Assembly: GCF_900100315.1 (NCBI RefSeq)
Contig: NZ_FNFF01000004.1
Span: 434,001-498,000, forward strand
DNA from: Streptomyces indicus
Lineage (GTDB): Bacteria; Actinomycetota; Actinomycetes; Streptomycetales; Streptomycetaceae
Length of the DNA stretch: 64,000 nucleotides
Direction of reading: 5' to 3'
A program made the position numbers and the translations under genes. Shown here in pieces: positions 8,565 to 21,900 of this stretch (the first letter of the stretch is position 1; each line of letters begins with the position of its first letter). The notes beneath the pieces are model-generated. The model saw nothing but the letters and a program-made list of their open reading frames with translations. It had not been told where the DNA came from and made no database searches.

Positions 8565-9692
8565 TTACCGGTCTGCGGCGAGGAGCTCGGCGAGTTGGCC
8601 GGCCAGCGCGACCAGATCGGTTCCGGCGAGCCGGGGGAGCGCGCAGCCCGAGAGGGTGCGGCAGGCCGCGCGCCAGGAGTCCGGCACGCCCGCCGCGCCC
8701 CCGTACGCACCGGCCAGCGCACCCGCGAGCGCCGGGGCCGAGTCGGCCACCCGGGACAGGCAGGCCGCGGCCGGTACGGCGCCGGAGAGCGAACCGCGGG
8801 CCGCGGTGGTCAGGGCGAGCGCCACGGGGACGGTCTCGGCGGCCGCGATCCCGTAGCTGTAGACGTGGTCCACGATCTGGTGCTCCAGGACCGGGATGAG
8901 GGAGAACGCGTCGTCGGCGTCCCGGGCGAGCTTCACCGCATGCTGCGCGTTGCGCCCGATCTCCGTGCCGTCCGGGAGCTGTTCGAGCGCCGCGTCCACG
9001 GCGGCCCCGATGTCCCAGCCGCCCAGCAGTGCCGCGCTCGCCGCGGCCATCGCGCGCGCTCCGTGCACCCCGTCGCCGTCCTGGGTGTAGCGGGCGTCGA
9101 ACTCGGCGAGTTCCGCGGCCTGTTGGGGGTCGCCGGGGTGAACGAGGGCGAGCACACAGCCTCGTACGCAGGCCGCGTCGTCGAAGTAGTGCGGATTGTC
9201 GTGGCCGGTGGCGGGCGGACGCAGACCGCCCGCGAGATTGCCGAGACCGGCGCGTACGGAGATGCGGGCCCGCAGCGGCACCACCGCGGACTCGATCTCG
9301 GGGGCGCGCTGTTCGGCCTCCGCGATCTGCGCGGCGAGGGTCTGCCAGGTGTGGTCCACGGCGGCGCGGACGCGCAGCGCGGGCTCTCCCGTGGCGGCGG
9401 ACTTGAGCAGCGACACGGCCGTGAACGCCGCCCACTCCGCGTCGTCGGAGGGCCCGAGCTGAAGGGGCTCGGGCGGCTGGTTGAGAGCGATCGGGACGGG
9501 GAGCGTGGTGGTGGCGTTCTGCTCGGCGAAGGTGTCGAGTTCGCGGGTCAGGCGCCTGGTCCACTCCGGCATCCGGGCCGCGCGGTGCCGGGCGGCGGGC
9601 CAGCCGGCGGCGTCTCCGGCGGCGAGTCCGAGGAGCAGTCCCTCGATACGGGAAGCGGCGCAGGTACGGGAGGAGGTTCCGGCAGCGGTCAT
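8565..9692 (-). CDS. ADP-ribosylglycohydrolase family protein (second paralogue, degenerate metal site)
   Basis: A 375-residue ARH/DraG-fold protein. The N-terminal glycine-rich motif is present (GLLLGLAAGDAAGWPAA), but the TDDT motif is replaced by PSDDAEWA and the C-terminal motif reads SRVADSAPALAGALAGAYGG, where canonical members have RDxD(T/S). One of the two key aspartates there is therefore lost. The protein may be a non-catalytic partner of a neighbour or may act on a different substrate. The start ATG at 9692 overlaps the upstream stop by four bases (ATGA), so the two should be made together. Confidence 0.8.
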   Translation of the reverse strand: MTAAGTSSRTCAASRIEGLLLGLAAGDAAGWPAARHRAARMPEWTRRLTRELDTFAEQNATTTLPVPIALNQPPEPLQLGPSDDAEWAAFTAVSLLKSAATGEPALRVRAAVDHTWQTLAAQIAEAEQRAPEIESAVVPLRARISVRAGLGNLAGGLRPPATGHDNPHYFDDAACVRGCVLALVHPGDPQQAAELAEFDARYTQDGDGVHGARAMAAASAALLGGWDIGAAVDAALEQLPDGTEIGRNAQHAVKLARDADDAFSLIPVLEHQIVDHVYSYGIAAAETVPVALALTTAARGSLSGAVPAAACLSRVADSAPALAGALAGAYGGAAGVPDSWRAACRTLSGCALPRLAGTDLVALAGQLAELLAADR

Positions 9693-10711
9693 CGCGCGGG
9701 GGCCTCCTCGTCGTCCGGCGTGAGCAGGTCCGCGACGTCGAGGATGTGGTGGCCGGCCATGGACGGCAGGCAACTGCCGCGTACCGGCCCGATCGCGTGC
9801 GCCCACGACGCGGGGATGGCCTCCTCGCCCTGGAGCGCCCCCGCCAGAGCGCCCGCGAGCGCCGCCGTCGTATCGGCGTCGCGGCCCATGTTCACCGCCG
9901 TGAGGACGGACTCGCGGAAGTCGCCGCGGGCGGCCGCGAAGGCACCGAAGGCCAGGCCGACCGCCTCGGGCGCGAGGTCGGTCCACGGGTAGCCGCCGAT
10001 GACGACCGCGTTGCGGACCGCGCGTTCGCCCGAGGGGGCCGCGATGACCGCGCGGCGCAGCGAGCGGGCCGTCCAGGAGTCCATGGGGATGACCGAGAGC
10101 GCGGCGCCGATGACACCCGCAGGGCCCGCGCCGTCCATCGCGGCCGCGACCCCGGCCGCCACGGCCTGGCCGCCGTAGATGCCCTCGCCCTCGTGGCTGA
10201 CCGAACCGTCGATCGCGACGAGGCGTGCGGCCTCGGCCGGCGCGCCCGCCGCGTACACCCCGAAGGGCGCGGCCCGCATCGCGAGCCCGTCGCTCCAGGC
10301 GTGGCGGTGCTGGGCGGTGACCGGGGCGGCGAGGCCGCGGCGGAGGTTCTCCAAGGTGCCGCGTTCGCTGAAGCCCGCGCCCTTGAACGGGCCCTCGTCC
10401 AGGTCGGCGATCCACTGGTGCCAGGCCGTCTCGGCGCGGGCCGTGGTGAGGGCCGAGCCGAAGCGGGCGAGGAGCAGGCCCGAGAAGATCGCGTACTCGG
10501 TGTCGTCGGTCCCTGCGGGATCGTCGACCACGAAGTCCTCGATCCGGCCCCAGCGGGCGCGGATCTCGGAGGGCTTGAGGTTCTCGGCGGGCGCGCCCAG
10601 GGCGTCGCCGACGGCGAGTCCCAGGAGGGCGCCACGGGCGCGGGTGCGCAGGGTGCGGGTGCCGTCGGGCACCGCCTGTTCCTGCGGAACGTATGCAATC
10701 GGCTGCTGCAT
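9689..10711 (-). CDS. ADP-ribosylglycohydrolase family protein (first paralogue, canonical)
   Basis: A 340-residue ARH/DraG-type hydrolase and first gene of the five-gene operon. All family motifs are in place: GLAVGDALGAPAENLKP, GTDDTEYA (the TDDT metal ligands, residues about 68-71), and MGRDADTTAALAGALAGAL near residue 280, where two Asp bind the second metal. It is predicted to hydrolyse an ADP-ribosyl or related N-glycosidic bond in the cytoplasm. Transcription starts in the region shared with the divergent VIT transporter gene (10712-10946). No macrodomain or ADP-ribosyltransferase gene adjoins it; the only ART-like domain in the window is the RHS toxin tip about 8 kb away. Confidence 0.9.
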   Translation of the reverse strand: MQQPIAYVPQEQAVPDGTRTLRTRARGALLGLAVGDALGAPAENLKPSEIRARWGRIEDFVVDDPAGTDDTEYAIFSGLLLARFGSALTTARAETAWHQWIADLDEGPFKGAGFSERGTLENLRRGLAAPVTAQHRHAWSDGLAMRAAPFGVYAAGAPAEAARLVAIDGSVSHEGEGIYGGQAVAAGVAAAMDGAGPAGVIGAALSVIPMDSWTARSLRRAVIAAPSGERAVRNAVVIGGYPWTDLAPEAVGLAFGAFAAARGDFRESVLTAVNMGRDADTTAALAGALAGALQGEEAIPASWAHAIGPVRGSCLPSMAGHHILDVADLLTPDDEEAPAR

Positions 10712-10809
10712 GGCTCATGCGTTCCACGCCGCCTGCCCGCGCTGCGGATATGGGCGCTTATGTCACCCCTTCGCGCCGCCGGAGAACCCGGCTCGAACGG
10801 CGGTCAGCC

Positions 10810-10850
10810 AGGCCTGCCTTACCAATCGTTAGACAAGGTAAGTATGGCCT
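10810..10850. promoter_or_regulatory. Long inverted repeat between the VIT transporter and the ADP-ribosylglycohydrolase operon
   Basis: AGGCCTGCCTTACC and GGTAAGTATGGCCT are complementary at 11 of 14 positions around a 13-base centre. The right half (AAGGTAAGTATGGCCTT) loosely resembles actinobacterial iron boxes (AGGTTAGGCT core), which would fit control of a metal transporter. Function is inferred from position only. Confidence 0.4.
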
Positions 10851-10946
10851 TCCTTGCTGGCAGGAGCCATTTTTCGCGCGTACTTTCGAGGTCGTACGGC
10901 AGTGAGAAGGGGCCGTACGGCACAGTGGAAAAGGGGGACCTGGAAC

Positions 10947-11678
10947 ATGGCGATCATCGAGACCGAAGCGACCCTCCACGAGGCGCACCGCGACAACCAC
11001 ACGCACCGCGACGTGAACGGCGGCTGGCTGCGACCGGCGGTGTTCGGCGCGATGGACGGACTGGTGTCCAACCTCGCGCTGATGACCGGTGTCGCGGGCG
11101 GCGCGGTCTCGCAGCAGACCATCGTGATCACCGGGCTCGCGGGCCTGGCGGCCGGTGCGTTCTCGATGGCCGCCGGCGAGTACACCTCCGTGGCCTCCCA
11201 GCGCGAGCTGGTCGAGGCGGAACTGGACGTGGAGCGCCGCGAGTTGCGCAAGCACCCCGACTGCGAGGAGCGCGAACTCGCCGAGCTGTACGTGTCGCGC
11301 GGAGTCGAGCCGCACCTCGCGCGCGAGGTGGCCCGGCAGCTGTCGAAGGACCCGGAGCAGGCCCTTGAGATCCACGCGCGCGAGGAGCTGGGCATCGACC
11401 CGGACGACCTGCCCTCGCCGCTGGTCGCGGCGGTCTCGTCCTTCGGCGCCTTCGCGCTCGGGGCCCTGCTGCCCGTGCTGCCGTATCTGCTCGGGGCCAC
11501 CGCCCTGTGGCCGGCCGTGCTGCTCGCGCTCGTCGGACTCTTCGCCTGCGGCGCCGTGGTCGCCAAGGTGACCGCGCGCAGCTGGTGGTACAGCGGGCTG
11601 CGGCAGCTGGCGCTCGGTGCGGCCGCGGCGGGTGTGACGTACGTCCTCGGCACCCTGTTCGGAACCGCCGTAGGATAA
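10947..11678 (+). CDS. VIT1/CCC1-family iron/manganese transporter
   Basis: A 243-residue membrane protein of the VIT family, which moves Fe2+ or Mn2+ out of the cytosol. After a hydrophilic start come GAMDGLVSNLALMTGVAGG (the conserved first helix with Asp), a second helix with GEYTSVASQRE, a cytoplasmic acidic helical hairpin (residues about 85-150, rich in Glu and His, the metal-binding domain), and three more helices. The ATG at 10947 follows a good ribosome site (AAGGGGGACC). Upstream lies a long inverted repeat that could bind a metal-responsive regulator. Confidence 0.88.
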   Translation: MAIIETEATLHEAHRDNHTHRDVNGGWLRPAVFGAMDGLVSNLALMTGVAGGAVSQQTIVITGLAGLAAGAFSMAAGEYTSVASQRELVEAELDVERRELRKHPDCEERELAELYVSRGVEPHLAREVARQLSKDPEQALEIHAREELGIDPDDLPSPLVAAVSSFGAFALGALLPVLPYLLGATALWPAVLLALVGLFACGAVVAKVTARSWWYSGLRQLALGAAAAGVTYVLGTLFGTAVG

Positions 11679-11682
11679 GGCC

Positions 11683-11711
11683 TTGCAGGTCTATGCGGCA
11701 GCTGGCATAAG
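11683..11711 (+). promoter_or_regulatory. Candidate gltB promoter upstream of the leader
   Basis: TTGCAG, 17 bases, then CATAAG. Each hexamer is a partial match to the vegetative consensus, and the spacing is ideal. Transcription from here would start near 11718 and include the three hairpins in a leader of about 350 bases. It begins 5 bases after the VIT transporter stop. Confidence 0.35.
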
Positions 11712-11766
11712 TAGTCGTTACCGAGCGGTTTCGATCCCATGACAGCAGGGCATGAGCCGTAAGCGC

Positions 11767-11830
11767 CGTGGGCAATGAGGCCCGCGCGCACCCCTGGGCA
11801 AAGAAGCCCGCACCCTGGGCGATGAAGCCC
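11767..11830 (+). ncRNA. Triple small-hairpin leader of gltB, ANTAR-target-like
   Basis: This lies in the 393-base gap between the VIT gene and gltB. Three hairpins share a GGGC/GCCC stem and exactly six loop bases: stem 11770-11773/11780-11783 with loop AATGAG (outer pairs extend it to 7 bp from 11767 to 11786), stem 11796-11799/11806-11809 with loop AAAGAA, and stem 11817-11820/11827-11830 with loop GATGAA. ANTAR-domain regulators bind tandem short hairpins with six-base loops having A at position 1 and G at position 4. Loops one and two fit fully, and the third has G at both. ANTAR leaders are often found on nitrogen-metabolism genes, which suits glutamate synthase. A possible downstream fold pairs CTGCCC near 11871 with GGGCAG near 11906. 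No ANTAR protein is encoded in this window. Confidence 0.5.
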
Positions 11831-11975
11831 GCGTGAGTCTGTTCCAGCACCTGGGCCCTCGGTCACCGATCTGCCCGCGAAGGTCCGCGAACGTCCCCTA
11901 CCCAGGGGGCAGCCGCCACCCGCGGTGTCCGCATGATGGAATGCGCCTTCCGATTTTCGAGAAGCGCCTCATCAT

Positions 11976-11991
11976 GTAACCTGCACGAAAT
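11976..11991 (+). promoter_or_regulatory. GlnR-box-like half site upstream of gltB
   Basis: GTAAC, six bases, GAAAT fits the first half of the published GlnR consensus (gTnAC-n6-GaAAC) except for the last base. The second half is not recognisable, so this is a weak candidate for nitrogen control 80 bases before the gltB start. Confidence 0.3.
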
Positions 11992-12071
11992 TTCGCGCAG
12001 CCTTTGAAGCGTGAGGGCCAACGTCGTCCCTCGGCACCTGCACTTTTGCCACGACGACGACGGGAGAGCCG

Positions 12072-16638
<4,567 letters not shown>

Positions 16639-16646
<8 letters not shown>

Positions 16647-18099
16647 TCCGAAGGGCTTTCTCAAGCACGGCCGCGAGGTCGCCTGCACCCGTCCCGTCGC
16701 CGAGCGCGTCCAGGACTGGAAGGAGGTCTACGTCCCCGGCTCCCTGCTGCCGATCATCTCGACGCAGGCCTCGCGCTGCATGGACTGCGGCATCCCGTTC
16801 TGCCACAACGGCTGTCCGCTGGGGAACCTGATCCCCGAGTGGAACGACTACGCGTACCGCGAGGACTGGGCGGCGGCCTCGGAGCGTCTGCACGCGACGA
16901 ACAACTTTCCGGAGTTCACCGGCCGCCTCTGCCCGGCTCCCTGCGAGTCGGCCTGCGTGCTCGGCATCTCGCAGCCGGCCGTCACGATCAAGAACGTCGA
17001 AGTCTCGATCATCGACAAGGCCTGGGACGCCAACGACGTCAAGCCGCAGGCGCCCGAGCGCCTCTCCGGCAAGACCGTCGCGGTCGTCGGCTCGGGCCCG
17101 GCGGGCCTGGCCGCCGCCCAGCAGCTGACGCGGGCCGGCCACACGGTCGCGGTCTACGAGCGCGCGGACCGCATCGGCGGCCTGCTCCGCTACGGCATCC
17201 CCGAGTTCAAGATGGAGAAGGTGCACATCAACCGCCGCATCGAGCAGATGCGCGCGGAGGGCACCCGCTTCCGTACGGGCATCGAGATCGGCCGCGACCT
17301 CAAGGCGACGGACCTGCGCAAGCGGTACGACGCGGTGGTCATCGCCGCCGGCGCCACCACGGCGCGCGATCTCCCCGTCCCCGGCCGGGAGTTGAAGGGC
17401 ATCCACCAGGCGATGGAGTACCTGCCGCTCGCCAACAAGGTGGTCGAGGGCGACTTCGTGGCCCCGCCCATCACGGCCGAGGGCAAGCACGTCGTCGTCA
17501 TCGGCGGCGGTGACACGGGCGCGGACTGCGTGGGCACCGCCCACCGCCAGGGCGCCGCGTCCGTCACGCAGCTGGAGATCATGCCGAAGCCGGGCGAGGA
17601 CCGTGCGCCGCACCAGCCGTGGCCGACCTTCCCGATGCTCTACAAGGTCACCTCGGCCCACGAGGAGGGCGGCGAGCGGGTCTACTCCGTCTCGACCACG
17701 CACTTCGAGGGCGACGAGGACGGCAACGTCCAGGCCCTGCACCTCATCGAGGTCGAGTTCGTGAACGGCAAGCTGGAGCAGAAGCCGGGCACGGAGCGCG
17801 TGATCCCGGCGCAGCTGGTCACGCTGGCCATGGGCTTCACCGGCACGGACGTCGAGAACGGCCTGGTGGCCCAGTTCGACCTGGAACTGGACGCACGGGG
17901 TAATATCGCCCGCGACGCCGACTTCCAGACCAACGTTCCCGGTGTGTTCGTCGCCGGTGACGCGGGCCGCGGCCAGTCGCTGATCGTCTGGGCGATCGCC
18001 GAGGGCCGCTCGGCGGCGCGCGGAGTGGACCGCTTCCTGACCGGCGCGTCGGACCTCCCGGCCCCGATCAAGCCGACGGACCGCGCCCTGACGGTCTGA
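16639..18099 (+). CDS. gltD: Glutamate synthase small subunit
   Basis: A 486-residue GOGAT beta subunit that oxidises NADPH and passes electrons through FAD and 4Fe-4S centres to GltB. The N-terminal cysteine-rich region is seen as [17 protein letters not shown] and [12 protein letters not shown] (residues about 47-110). The FAD Rossmann motif is [15 protein letters not shown], and the NADPH motif [14 protein letters not shown] lies near residue 297. The C-terminal [19 protein letters not shown] is typical. The ATG at 16639 sits inside the end of gltB (overlap ATGGCTGA), giving coupled translation in a two-gene operon. Confidence 0.97.
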
Positions 18100-18129
18100 C
18101 CCGGGCCGCACACCGGCCCACGAGAACGG

Positions 18130-18149
18130 TCCGTACAACGGCGTACGGA
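18130..18149 (+). terminator. Possible terminator after gltD
   Basis: TCCGTAC pairs with GTACGGA around a six-base loop, 31 bases after the gltD stop. Short stem and no U tract, so only a candidate. Confidence 0.4.
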
Positions 18150-18670
18150 ACACTGACGCGACGCCCGCCCCTGTCCCCGACCGGATGGGGTGGGCGTTGC
18201 GGCGTTTCGGGGGTGGGCGCGGTCCAGCCACCCGAGGTTCAGCGTGGGGCGCGCGGATTCCGACTATGCGTACGGACTCAGATCGGCATGGTGGGTCATC
18301 GCTTGTCGCCCCGGCGGTACCGTGCAGTCGTCGGCTTCTGAACCGTTCTCCATTCAAGCCGTCACCCTCACGGACAAGACGGACCGCAGCAAGGATCCAA
18401 TTCCTCCCGGTGGAGTCGAACAGCCACTCAACTCGACTGTGGGTACGGCGCAGCAGATCGTGGAAGGTGGATTCCTGAGGCGGGCCGCCAAGCCACGTGG
18501 GGGACTTGCATGCGGCCGGACAGCGGGTGGACAGGATGCGGGCATCTCAGCCACTCCACCCTTCCGTGCAGGCCGAGTGCGGCCAGCGCTACGGGCATGA
18601 GCCAGGAGGCCGCCCAAGTGGTCAGATCCTGAAGCCCGGTCGCGAGCCCTTGCGCCAATCGATGCATCGC
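18150..18670. other. Gene-free spacer between gltBD and the toxin island
   Basis: About 520 bases with lower GC than the flanking genes. Open frames exist on both strands (for example plus strand 18190-18600), but none shows Streptomyces codon bias, a convincing ribosome site or a recognisable domain. It looks like decayed or recombined sequence at the edge of the island. No tRNA, insertion sequence or att-like repeat was seen. Confidence 0.5.
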
Positions 18671-18979
18671 CTAAGGAAGTGCGGTTGCAGTGCTGCCCCG
18701 TTCCAGGGTTTCAAGACCATCTCCCGAGAGTTGAACCCGTGCCACGTGCGGGGGGTCGAAGAAGTCCACTCTCCGGTCGTAGCGTTCGATCCAATCCAGG
18801 CTTGCCGACGATGCATGCCCTGGGCCGGACACTGGGGCGCCGGATGATGTCGTCGGCGCGAGGCTGAATACCTGACCGCATCGGATGATGCCGCTGATGC
18901 AGCGCACAACGAACACTCCTCTGCTGCCTTCCAGAGATTCAACGGACGCGATCTGCATCGCGGCTGGCGCTTCACCCAT
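18671..18979 (-). CDS. Putative immunity protein for the adjacent RHS toxin
   Basis: A 102-residue protein starting at ATG 18979, eight bases inside the end of the RHS gene (ATGGGTGA), with a GAGG ribosome site 7 bases upstream in the RHS coding sequence. Such coupling of a small gene to the 3' end of a polymorphic toxin is the standard position for immunity genes. The sequence contains VVRCISGIIRCGQVFSLAP, then LDWIERYDRRVDFFDPPHVARVQLSGDGLETLERGS. It gives the impression of a small beta-rich domain and resembles, from memory, small proteins found after Streptomyces RHS genes, but I cannot name the family. Predicted role: bind and block the ART-like toxin tip. Codon usage is less GC-biased than the core, like the toxin tip. 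Confidence 0.6.
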   Translation of the reverse strand: MGEAPAAMQIASVESLEGSRGVFVVRCISGIIRCGQVFSLAPTTSSGAPVSGPGHASSASLDWIERYDRRVDFFDPPHVARVQLSGDGLETLERGSTATALP

Positions 18980-21900
18980 GTTTGTAGGCCTCCCGGACGA
19001 ACTGGGCGATCTGGTCTGGAGAGAGTTTCGGGATGTCCCACTCGAGGGCATCTGTTATTCCTGCGTATGAGTTCACCTTCGGGACATTGATCCCCATGTT
19101 TCCGAGAATATCTCGTGCTGTGTCCACGGGCAGCTGAATGCTGGCTCGCCCTCCCAATTCTGCTGCGGACAGGCCCACGCCGACTTCCGCTTCGGCGCGA
19201 ATGTATCCCGGAGCAGTGGGAACGCCGTCGAGAGCGCTGCGCGGAATCAACTGGACGACTGCATCCCCGAATTGCTCGGAATGTCGAGCGAACGCTGTTG
19301 CCACGCCGGGATCCGTTGACGTCGGCGTGAATCCGCTGGCCTGGGTGCCGCTGCTCGCATCATAGCCTCGGGTTGTCCCTCGGAAGAGGTGCTCTTCCTC
19401 CGGGCATCCGACGGGCGCCAATCCTAGTGGATCGAGGAAGGACGTGGGATTCGGGACGTAGGCAAACTGATTGGGGGACGGTGCGAGCCCGAGCGGGTCT
19501 GCCGTGACGTAACGGGCAGTCTCAGGATCGTAGTGCCGGAAGTAGTTGTAATGGAGAAGCGATTCGGCATCGAAGTACTGGCCGGGGAAGCGCAGTGGTG
19601 TGTACGTAGTGCTCGCAGAACTCCAGGCTGTCGTGCCCCACAATGTCGTTCGCGTACGCCAGGCAACGCTTCCCCGCTCGTCAAGGAGTTCGGTCGGAGC
19701 GCCGACGAGGTCGGTGATGACGGTGAAGAACCGCGTGTCTATTTCCTGCTGAGAGAATTCCTGCGGTAGCCGGCGTTCGGATTGCGTGATGGGACGTGGA
19801 CCGCGGTGGTCCCAGGTGAGGGCAATGCGGTGCTCCCACGCCGGGGTCACGGTGACCTGTTCGCACAGCGTCGTCCCGTCCCAAGTGAACTCCACCCGCT
19901 CCACGACCGTTTCCCCGTCCTCCGCCATGCGGAGCTTGGCCGTGCGGCGGCCCAGGGGGTCGTACGTGTAGCGCCAGAGGGTGCCGTCGGGAGTGGTCGT
20001 CGACGTCAGGCGGTCTTCCGTGTCCCACTCGTAGCGCCAGGTGTCCGGCTTGCGGGACAGGCGGGTCTTCTGGCGGAGGACGACTCGGCCGAGGTCGTCG
20101 TGTTCGTAACGGACCCCTCCGGCGCGGGTGATGCGGGTGCCCTCGTAGGTGCGCGGGCCGGTTGCCTCGTGGCCGGGGTGGGAGTCCGGCCAGGTGGCCG
20201 AGGTCTGGTTGCCGGACTCGTCGTAGGCGTACGTTTCCGTCCAGTTCGCGGCGTGGACGGCCGTGACGCGGCCCGCCGCGTCCAGGTCGAAGCGGCGGTT
20301 CCCGGAGAGCTGGTCCTCGATCGAGGTCAGGTTGCCGTCCGCGCGGTAGGTGTACGCGCGGTGCTGGACGACGGTACGGCTGTCGCTCGCCGTGATCGAC
20401 TGGTCGAGGAGGCGGCCCAGCGGGTCGTAGGTGTTGGTGAAGGAGAGCGCGTCTCCGATGCGCCGGGATACCTCACGGCCGGCCTCGTCGTAGTCGAAGT
20501 CGATCGTGCGGCCGGACGTGGTGAGGCGGGTGCGGCGGCCTGCCGCGTCGTAGGACCAGGTGCTGGCCGCGCCGGTGGGTGTGGTGCGGCCGATGCAACG
20601 GCCCAACTCGTCGTACTCGTAGCGCAGTTCGCGGCCGTCCATCGTCTCCGAACGCAGGCGCCCGAACCGGTCGCGCAGAAGGGTGAGTTCGCAGTCCGGC
20701 CCCGCTGCGTGGGCGAGCTGGTCCGTGAGGTCGTAGGCGAAGGTCGTGATCGCGCCCGCGGCGTCCTTGCGGGTGATCTGGCCCAGCGCGTTCCGCTCGA
20801 TGGACGTCGTCTGGCCGAGGGCGTTCGTCCGGGAGGTCAGCCGGCCCGCCGCATCGTGGGTGTAGGTGAGCTCGCGGTCGTCGAAGTCCGTTTCGGATAT
20901 CAGGCGGCCGGCCGCGTCGTAGGTGTAGTTCCAGGTCAGGCCCTGCGGGTTGGTGACCTGGGTGAGGCGGAGCTCGTGGTCGTGGGTGAAGGTGTGGCGG
21001 ACCCCGTCCGGGCCGGTGCGGGCCGTCAGCAGGTCGAAGTGGGTGTACTCGAAGGTGGAGACCGCACCCAACTGGTCGGTGTGGGACGTGCAGTTGCCTT
21101 CGCCGTCGTACGTCCAGGATTCGGAGGTGCCGTCGGGGGCGGTGCGGCGGGTGAGCTTGCCTTCGACCGTCCACGTCAGGCGGGTGACCGCGCCGAGCGG
21201 GTCCGTGATGGTGACTGGGCGGCCGAGGGCGTCGCGAGTGAAATGCGTGGTCGCGCCGAGCGGGTCCGTGACGGTCAGGGGCAGGCCTGCGCGATCGCAC
21301 TGGATGCGCGTGGAGTGGCCGAGGGGGTCGGTGACCTCGGTGAGATGGCCGGCGGAGTTGTACGTGAAGCGGGTGAGGGCACCGTTCGGCGCGGTGGCCG
21401 ACGTACGGTTGCCTGTCTCGTCGTAGGTGTAGCTGCGGACGCTGCGGTCCGGGGCCACCACCCTCACCGGCAGACCGAGTTCGTTGTACTCGGCAGTGCT
21501 GGAGCGGCCGTCGGGCCGGGTGACCGTGGTCGGGTTGCCCGCCTCGTCGTAGACCAGTTCCGTGGTGTGGCCGAGCGGGTCGGTGGTGGAGAGCAGGCGG
21601 TTGTAGCGGTCGCGCTCGTAACGGGTGGTGTGGCCGAGCGGGTCGATCTCCGCGACCACCTGCGCCTCGTCGTTGATGACGAAGCGACGGACGTGGCCGT
21701 CACCCGTGGTCGTCGTGGTGACCTTGTGCCCGGTCGACGGGTCGGTGCCGTCGTAGTCGAGGCGCAGGGTCATATGGCCGTCGCTGCCGCCCTCGGCCAC
21801 GCATCGGTCCGCGTCGTCGTAGACGTACGTGTACGAACGGTCGTTGGTGTCCGTCCAGGACGTGACGCGGCGGCGGTCGTCGTACGTGAAACGCAGCGGC

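Noticed and set aside
11715..11735. GTTACCGAGCGGTTTC as a GlnR site
   Set aside because: The second half is in the wrong orientation for the GlnR consensus; it is a simple inverted-like repeat near the promoter start.
18190..18600. Plus-strand open frame of 136 codons after gltD
   Set aside because: No ribosome site, weak codon bias, no recognisable domain; the region also has other open frames of equal quality.
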